A stretch of DNA of 37,602 bases, from NCBI GenBank assembly GCA_025354795.1, contig JANXMF010000124.1:1-37602 (forward strand), written 5' to 3'. The stretch is from Pseudobdellovibrionaceae bacterium (GTDB lineage Bacteria > Bdellovibrionota > Bdellovibrionia > Bdellovibrionales > UBA1609). The number at the start of each line of letters is the position of its first letter. Within the stretch, counting starts at the first letter, position 1. Position numbers and translations under genes: made by a program. The notes beneath the pieces were generated by a model that worked only from the letters and a program-made list of their open reading frames with translations, searched no databases and was not told the origin of the DNA. Positions 34,401 to 37,602 of this stretch are shown piece after piece.

Positions 34401-37400
34401 AGCTTGAACTCTACCTCGGATGGCTGGCCTCTTCGAGTACCATTTCCGGCCGGCTCGCGTACTTTTTGGGCGTCCATGGTCCAACCATGCAGCTCGACAC
34501 CGCCTGCTCTTCTTCGTTGGTTGCCACTCATCTCGCTTGTCAAAGTCTATTGTTGGGTGAGTGTGACAGGGCTTTGGCCGGAGGAGTGAATGCCTTACTT
34601 TCGCCTTCGCTGTTTAATTATATTGCAAAGATGCATCTGCTTTCGCCCACGGGTAAATCTTATTCGTTTGATTCTAGAGCCAATGGTTTTGTGCGTGCCG
34701 AAGGCTGCGGTGTGGTGGTGCTCAAGCGCTTATCCGATGCGGTGGCTGCGAAGGATCAGATTTTTGCGGTGATCAAAGGTAGTTCGGTGGGCCACGGTGG
34801 GCGGGCGGCAAGCCCCGCGGCACCTAACGGTCAAGCGCAAGAGGTTTTGATCCGCCAAGCCTTGGCGAATGCCGGCGTCACTCCGGCGGAGGTCGGCTAT
34901 CTCGAAGCGCACGCGACCGCCACCATTTTAGGCGATCCGATTGAAGTGGCGGCGGCCGGGAATGTTCTGAGTCAAGGACGTGGTGTCGATCGGCCGCTTT
35001 ATCTTGGTTCGGTCAAAGGCAATCTTGGGCACTGTGAGGGTGCCTCCGGAATGGCCGGCTTGATAAAAATCGTTCTGGCTATGCAGCACAAACAGATTCC
35101 GGCGCAGGTGAACTTTGCCACCCTAAATCCCCATATCAATCTGCAGCAAATCCCGGCGGTCATTCCTCTGCAGTTGACCGCTTGGCCGGCACTTGATGGT
35201 AAGCGTCTCGCGGGAATCAGCTCTTTTGGTTTAAGTGGCGTGATCGCGCACGCGGTGATTGAAGAAGCACCTCCCGTTAAAACTGCTGCCAAGCCTGGTG
35301 AAGTGGAACGGGCGCAGCAAATTCTAACATTATCCGCCCGTAGCGAAGCGGCACTTCAAGGAATTGCGCGCAAGTATGAAGGCTACTTTGTCGACCACCC
35401 GCGCGCCAATATGGGCGATGTGTGTTACACCGCCGGTACCGGCCGTGCCCACTTTGCTCACCGCCTCGCAATCGTAGGTTCGAGCGCTTCAGACATGCAA
35501 AAGAAACTACAAGCATTTTTAATCGGAACTACGGGTTGCGGGGTTGCGACCGGCAAAGCACCGGTGGGCGGGGCGCTAAAAACGGCGCTACTGTTTTCCG
35601 GTCAGGGTTCGCAATACCTTGGTATGGGCCGCCAGCTGTATGAAACCCAGCCGGAATTTCGTCGCCAATTGGACGGTTGTGCCAAGGAGGTGGACAAGTA
35701 CTTGAAGGAGCCTCTGCTCAAAGTCATGTTTGAGAAGGAGGAGTTGCTCAATCAGACCCAGTACACCCAACCCGCGCTCTTTGCGCTCGAGTATTCGCTT
35801 TTCCAGCTATGGAAGTCATGGGGGCTGGCCCCTCAAGCTGTCATGGGTCATTCCATCGGCGAAGTGGTCGCGGCCTGTGCGGCCGGCGTTTTTAGCCGCG
35901 AGGATGGTTTGAAGTTGATCGCTCATCGCGGACGGCTGATGCAAGAGTTGCCAGGACGGGGCGGAATGTCGGTGGTGAGCGCGGATGAGGCGCGGGTGCA
36001 GAAAATCATTGATCAGTATGGATTGGATATTTCCATCGCGGCTATCAATGGGCCGGAGAGCACCACGGTTTCGGGCAAGCTGAAGGAGCTCGAGATTTTG
36101 ACCGAGCATTTAAAAAGAGAAGGTCTGCGCGTGAAAGCGCTCAAAGTTTCCCACGCTTTTCATTCCAGCCAAATGGACGCGATGTTAGCCGAGTTTGAAG
36201 CCGTAGCAAAACAAATAGTGTTTAATGAGCCAAAGATAAAAATTTACTCCAATCTCAGCGGTCGGGAATTGCGCCGCGAGGAAGCCTGCGACCCCGCCTA
36301 TTGGCGGCGCCACATTCGCGAGCCGGTGCGCTTTGCGGACGCGGTGCTGGCGATTTGGGAGTCAGGAATTCGTCATTTCATGGAGATCGGACCCGGAAGC
36401 TCGCTGGTTGGAATGGGTCAGTTTTGTGTCGCGAAAAAAGAAGAGCAGGGCGTCTGGTTGGCGTGCCTTAAGAAAGACCGCGAGGACTGGGAGCAAATTC
36501 TCGAGTGTACGGGCGCGCTTTACACCCGCGGCTTCAATCTCGATTGGAGTGGATTTGAAAAGGACACGCCGGAGCGCCATAAGCTGGCTCTTCCGACTTA
36601 TGCCTTCCAGCGCAAGACGTATTGGCCGGCGCAAAGCGAAAGCGCTGAGGAAAATGTCAGTGTAGCCACCGCCGTGCCGAAAGCTAAATGCTCGTTGCTG
36701 GAGGACCTCAAATCAGCTCCGGCGGGAAGGTTCGAGGACATCCTCACGCGCTTTGTATTGAGCAGTACCAAAAAGGTTTTTGGTTTGGATGCGTCCACCG
36801 GCTTAACGCCGGAGCAAGAATTTGGCGGCTTGGGCATGGACTCGCTACTTGCCATGGAGTTGCGCAATGAGCTCATTGCCGGATTGGGCCGCCAGTGGAA
36901 TCTTCCGCCCGGACTGCTCTTTGAATTTCCGACCGTGGCCGGACTGGTGCAAAATCTTGGCGCACGCATTCGGGACAATATGGCTCAGCTCGCGCCTACC
37001 CAGCCCCACGCGGAGGCGGTAATTCACGCAGTGCAAGCGACAGGCAGCCGCTGGATTCGCAGCCGCAAAACTAGCAGTGAGGTCGACTCGCGCTTATTTT
37101 GTTTTCACTACGCCGGTGGTGCCGCACAGATCTTTGATCCATGGTTTGATGGATTTCCGGCCAATATTGAACTGTGCCCGGTTCAGCTTCCCGGTCGTTG
37201 GGAGCGAGCCAATGAATTGCCGGTCACCAATATGAACCGCTTGATCGCCATGCTTGGCGAAGGCCTAAGTGGAAAGTTGGACAAACCGTACGCGGTATTT
37301 GGTTATAGCTTTGGGGCTTTGGTCGCCCACTGCTGGATGCGCGAGCTGCGTCGTCAAGGTAAACCGTTGCCGTACTACTTTTTTCCAAGTGCCAGTCGCC

Positions 37401-37602
37401 CCCCACAATCCATGGGTATGGATACGCGCGCATTGGCTTCGGATGACGTGGGCAATAAGGAACTGCTCGAAGGTTTCCAAAAGATCTTTGGCGGGATTCC
37501 AAAGGAGCTGCTCAACAGCACCGAACTACAAGATATGTTTGTTCCCACATTGCGCTCAGATATGCAAACCGCTCAGTCCTTGCAATATGAGGTCGAGGCG
37601 CC
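28433..37602 (+). CDS. Bimodular type I polyketide synthase, 3' end outside window
   Basis: 3056 residues are visible and the frame is still open at the last base. GGGGGA stands eight bases before the ATG. Domains in order: KS1 (about 1-430; C175 in QSACSTS, ECHGTGT, NFGHLD); AT1 (531-840; GHSMGE with S627, specificity motif WASH 727-730); DH (about 890-1190; H935 in [12 protein letters not shown]1110 in LLDACFQ); KR (structural half about 1200-1450, catalytic from 1456: TGGLSGLG, S1587, Y1600); ACP1 (S1779 in GMDSLL); KS2 (about 1850-2280; C2025 in DTACSSS); AT2 (S2474 in GHSIGE, HAFH 2574-2577); ACP2 (S2804); and a thioesterase from about 2887 (S2959 in GYSFGA). There is no ER domain. All catalytic residues are intact. 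The KR lacks the A-type Trp and has LHD at the B-type position, predicting a D-hydroxyl that the DH would convert to a trans double bond. Module 2 leaves a beta-keto group. The protein starts at the KS with no loading module or docking helix. Confidence 0.95.
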   Translation, partial: MRDIAIIGMAGRFPGAKNIDEYWENLKQGRESVRFFSEQELLNAGIPEEMLKSPDYVKAAPILENIDLFDAEFFGFSRREAEFLDPQQRLLLECAWKAFEHAGYDPDRVDGSVGVFAGSGGVVTNYLLNCLESYPEMRGATASFQHLGNDKDFLATRISYKLNLRGPSIVVQSACSTSLVAIHMACQSVLNGECDMALAGGVNVRIPQFAGYVKDEGGVFSDDGHCRAFDEKATGIVFGSGMGLVLIKLLDDAVRDQDNILAVIKGSVVNNDGGVKLSYAASSGPGQVRCISEAFALADVSPETLQYVECHGTGTAMGDPVEIGALSQVFRKFTKENQFCAVGSVKTNFGHLDVAAGVASLIKTVLCLQHREIPPIVNFNKANPRIDFKNSPFYVNTALNPWTSKGGARRAAVNGLGIGGTNAFIILEEAPPVQPVEAKVSARPKHLLVISGKTRAALTELAQSYRQHLTQNSKMTIEDLCYSAALCRSHFKERLALVAATPEQLQEKLTLFCNGEPGPGIVTAQARTDDAHTVAFLFAGQGSQYFNMGKQLYDHHPAYRAAIERCEAVLRPYLDKPLSQVLFDPREQTTLVNEPLYAQSALCAVEYAVAQLWLSWGVRPTSLLGHSMGEYIAACIAGVFSLEDAFKLIVRRAQLVQTKTAPGEMGAIAASEADVAKEIMEYRDTVSIAVLNGPESSVISGKRETVRKVLDIFAARGVQVKLLQIGWASHSPLVDPILDEFEAVAREITYHKPNIPIISNVSGQRVDMEMSEAGYWRRHLRHSVRFTDGIATLFAEGCRHFIEMAPGTTLVGIGKAQLPEGMSASWLPTLKKDREDWDQLLESLGEMYTQGYKVDWKKFATSTHKRIPLPAYPFQKQRYWIEGQKGLAREMPAREGMPAFLGNRLESSERAGEVVFYGSLAPDRTESVGAFLLDHQVFGEIVVPGAAYVDMALSAVSAATATTGSAAYGLEGIEILAPMILRSGEIRDVQLVLAKENNNFAFRILSKAAGGEAGAAWQVHARGRAVLQEERLAQLPSSSDLAELRGRLTQEVAREALYDFTRTLGVEYGPHFQGVQKIWQDSTQQDFLALIKFDPELKRKGIKLHPALLDACFQVILAPLLISGDGPKPFLPVSIESVTFIETPLVDVWCHVHFAMPAEVGGKTTRADLRLMDESGKILVEIRDFVAVVASQTTLFSEAARKPSRIPLASWFYQVNWPEVARVTSVQKDAQGPWLIVTGQDHTAEEFAKVCKARNIEATFIVADNLNSSPGTFSFNAGDPQDYSRALNAASALVAGREFSRVVSFLALDAEMPGSFASSKLQAPSADFSQLHKISYGRTICLIQALLEQKTFANTPLSVVTRGAQAASGKCGPGVLAQSPVWGLARVARAEAPQLRLQTIDLDGGANAEALFEEILHFTAEDQVALHGQARRVARLQRQPMQALAGDMQFAADTSHLITGGLSGLGLGLVGWMIARGAKNFVLAGRRDPSDETLKTIAAYMRAGATICVVRADVAKEEDVIKIMRSLKAMPRLSSVIHAAGVLHDTSLAKQNWQAYADVMASKVNGAWNLHRHTLEVPLDRFVMFSSVASVVGTPGQANYAAANIFLDEFANYRRSLGLPALSLGWGPWAEIGLAAKLEKSHIQQLEQGGLQFITKDQGFAAFAEACARAEQNSAPGIVVAPIWWDKFYHEKLLAREVAFFANVIDRGQVTPTKPALVKTPVVSAVGGGLWDKIAGLAEAEKRVQTQVQVEKLLREVLALDAKTELDPRRSLSSYGMDSLLAVEFRRRVRKSLGEEFGKAVNATLVFNYPTIEALTEFLTKSVLLPRQRSSEPAPAQAMAKKPALAKKGESIAIVGMGCRFPGGANDLAAYWKLLAEGVCGISEVPKSRWDINKYYSANPDDPGKGNVRSAGFLKDLSIQHFDADFFEFSPREARATDPQLRLLLEVAWEAIENAGESADKLYGSKTGIFVGSTWNDYLEVVKKSGDAEELELYLGWLASSSTISGRLAYFLGVHGPTMQLDTACSSSLVATHLACQSLLLGECDRALAGGVNALLSPSLFNYIAKMHLLSPTGKSYSFDSRANGFVRAEGCGVVVLKRLSDAVAAKDQIFAVIKGSSVGHGGRAASPAAPNGQAQEVLIRQALANAGVTPAEVGYLEAHATATILGDPIEVAAAGNVLSQGRGVDRPLYLGSVKGNLGHCEGASGMAGLIKIVLAMQHKQIPAQVNFATLNPHINLQQIPAVIPLQLTAWPALDGKRLAGISSFGLSGVIAHAVIEEAPPVKTAAKPGEVERAQQILTLSARSEAALQGIARKYEGYFVDHPRANMGDVCYTAGTGRAHFAHRLAIVGSSASDMQKKLQAFLIGTTGCGVATGKAPVGGALKTALLFSGQGSQYLGMGRQLYETQPEFRRQLDGCAKEVDKYLKEPLLKVMFEKEELLNQTQYTQPALFALEYSLFQLWKSWGLAPQAVMGHSIGEVVAACAAGVFSREDGLKLIAHRGRLMQELPGRGGMSVVSADEARVQKIIDQYGLDISIAAINGPESTTVSGKLKELEILTEHLKREGLRVKALKVSHAFHSSQMDAMLAEFEAVAKQIVFNEPKIKIYSNLSGRELRREEACDPAYWRRHIREPVRFADAVLAIWESGIRHFMEIGPGSSLVGMGQFCVAKKEEQGVWLACLKKDREDWEQILECTGALYTRGFNLDWSGFEKDTPERHKLALPTYAFQRKTYWPAQSESAEENVSVATAVPKAKCSLLEDLKSAPAGRFEDILTRFVLSSTKKVFGLDASTGLTPEQEFGGLGMDSLLAMELRNELIAGLGRQWNLPPGLLFEFPTVAGLVQNLGARIRDNMAQLAPTQPHAEAVIHAVQATGSRWIRSRKTSSEVDSRLFCFHYAGGAAQIFDPWFDGFPANIELCPVQLPGRWERANELPVTNMNRLIAMLGEGLSGKLDKPYAVFGYSFGALVAHCWMRELRRQGKPLPYYFFPSASRPPQSMGMDTRALASDDVGNKELLEGFQKIFGGIPKELLNSTELQDMFVPTLRSDMQTAQSLQYEVEA

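Noticed and set aside
28433-37602. Numerous 60-200 residue frames on both strands within the PKS gene, e.g. 30180-30743 and 31541-32158
   Set aside because: All lie inside a single intact PKS frame with every catalytic motif; they are by-products of its composition.
28433-37602. trans-AT polyketide synthase
   Set aside because: Both modules carry their own complete AT domain with an active-site serine, so this is a cis-AT enzyme.
1-37602. tRNA, rRNA, CRISPR array, prophage or integrase genes
   Set aside because: No cloverleaf-like sequence, regularly spaced repeats or mobility protein was found; the non-coding gaps are all below 300 bases.

Overview
The window most resembles a predatory or gliding bacterium of the former Deltaproteobacteria, either Bdellovibrionota/Oligoflexia or a relative of the myxobacteria. 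The main evidence is an Agl-Glt-type motility locus: a MotA/TolQ protein, two TolR proteins, a TonB-like protein with the AgmX/PglI C-terminal domain, two long TPR proteins and two small outer-membrane barrels. GC content looks moderate and GTG/TTG starts are frequent. No rRNA, tRNA, CRISPR array, transposase or integrase was seen. Taxonomic placement is an inference.

Layout. (1) 1-1182: 3' part of a gene for a Cys-containing, probably secreted protein. (2) 1252-7345, minus strand: four-gene envelope operon (barrel, TPR, TPR, barrel). Its 5' end faces a plus-strand operon at 7593-13184 (small exported protein, AglR-, AglQ- and AglS-like motor proteins, TonB-like AgmX-domain protein, DUF2723 membrane glycosyltransferase). 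Together these would form an inner-membrane proton-driven motor coupled through the periplasm to the outer membrane. (3) 13344-16092: secreted and small proteins: a DUF2844 protein, a lipoprotein that is clearly a two-domain pepsin-family (A1) aspartic protease, a small exported protein and a DUF5522 Cys protein. (4) 16082-19395, minus strand: class I photolyase, a protein with two predicted winged-helix domains behind a signal-like N-terminus, and an SLT lytic transglycosylase. (5) 19645-20752: small proteins, including a secreted protein built from two identically spaced 4-Cys modules. (6) 20720-23743: Sfp-type phosphopantetheinyl transferase, a CheX-like phosphatase, a PAS-like/SpoIIE-type PP2C phosphatase and a single-domain CheY-like receiver. 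(7) 23958-37602: a biosynthetic operon of AMP-forming acyl ligase, HOT-family iron dehydrogenase, FabG-like reductase, discrete acyl carrier protein, NIPSNAP protein and a giant bimodular cis-AT polyketide synthase (KS-AT-DH-KR-ACP-KS-AT-ACP-TE) that runs off the window.

How the genes fit together. The ligase and free ACP could make and carry the starter acyl group, since the PKS begins directly with a KS and has no loading module. The iron dehydrogenase and reductase could shape that starter. The transferase at 20720 could activate all three carrier domains. The CheX/PP2C/receiver genes lie between the transferase and the PKS operon and form a plausible signalling unit. No target (STAS protein, anti-sigma factor) is visible, so a role in controlling the cluster is only a hypothesis. 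The A1 protease, the 8-Cys secreted protein and the PKS operon are the most unusual contents.
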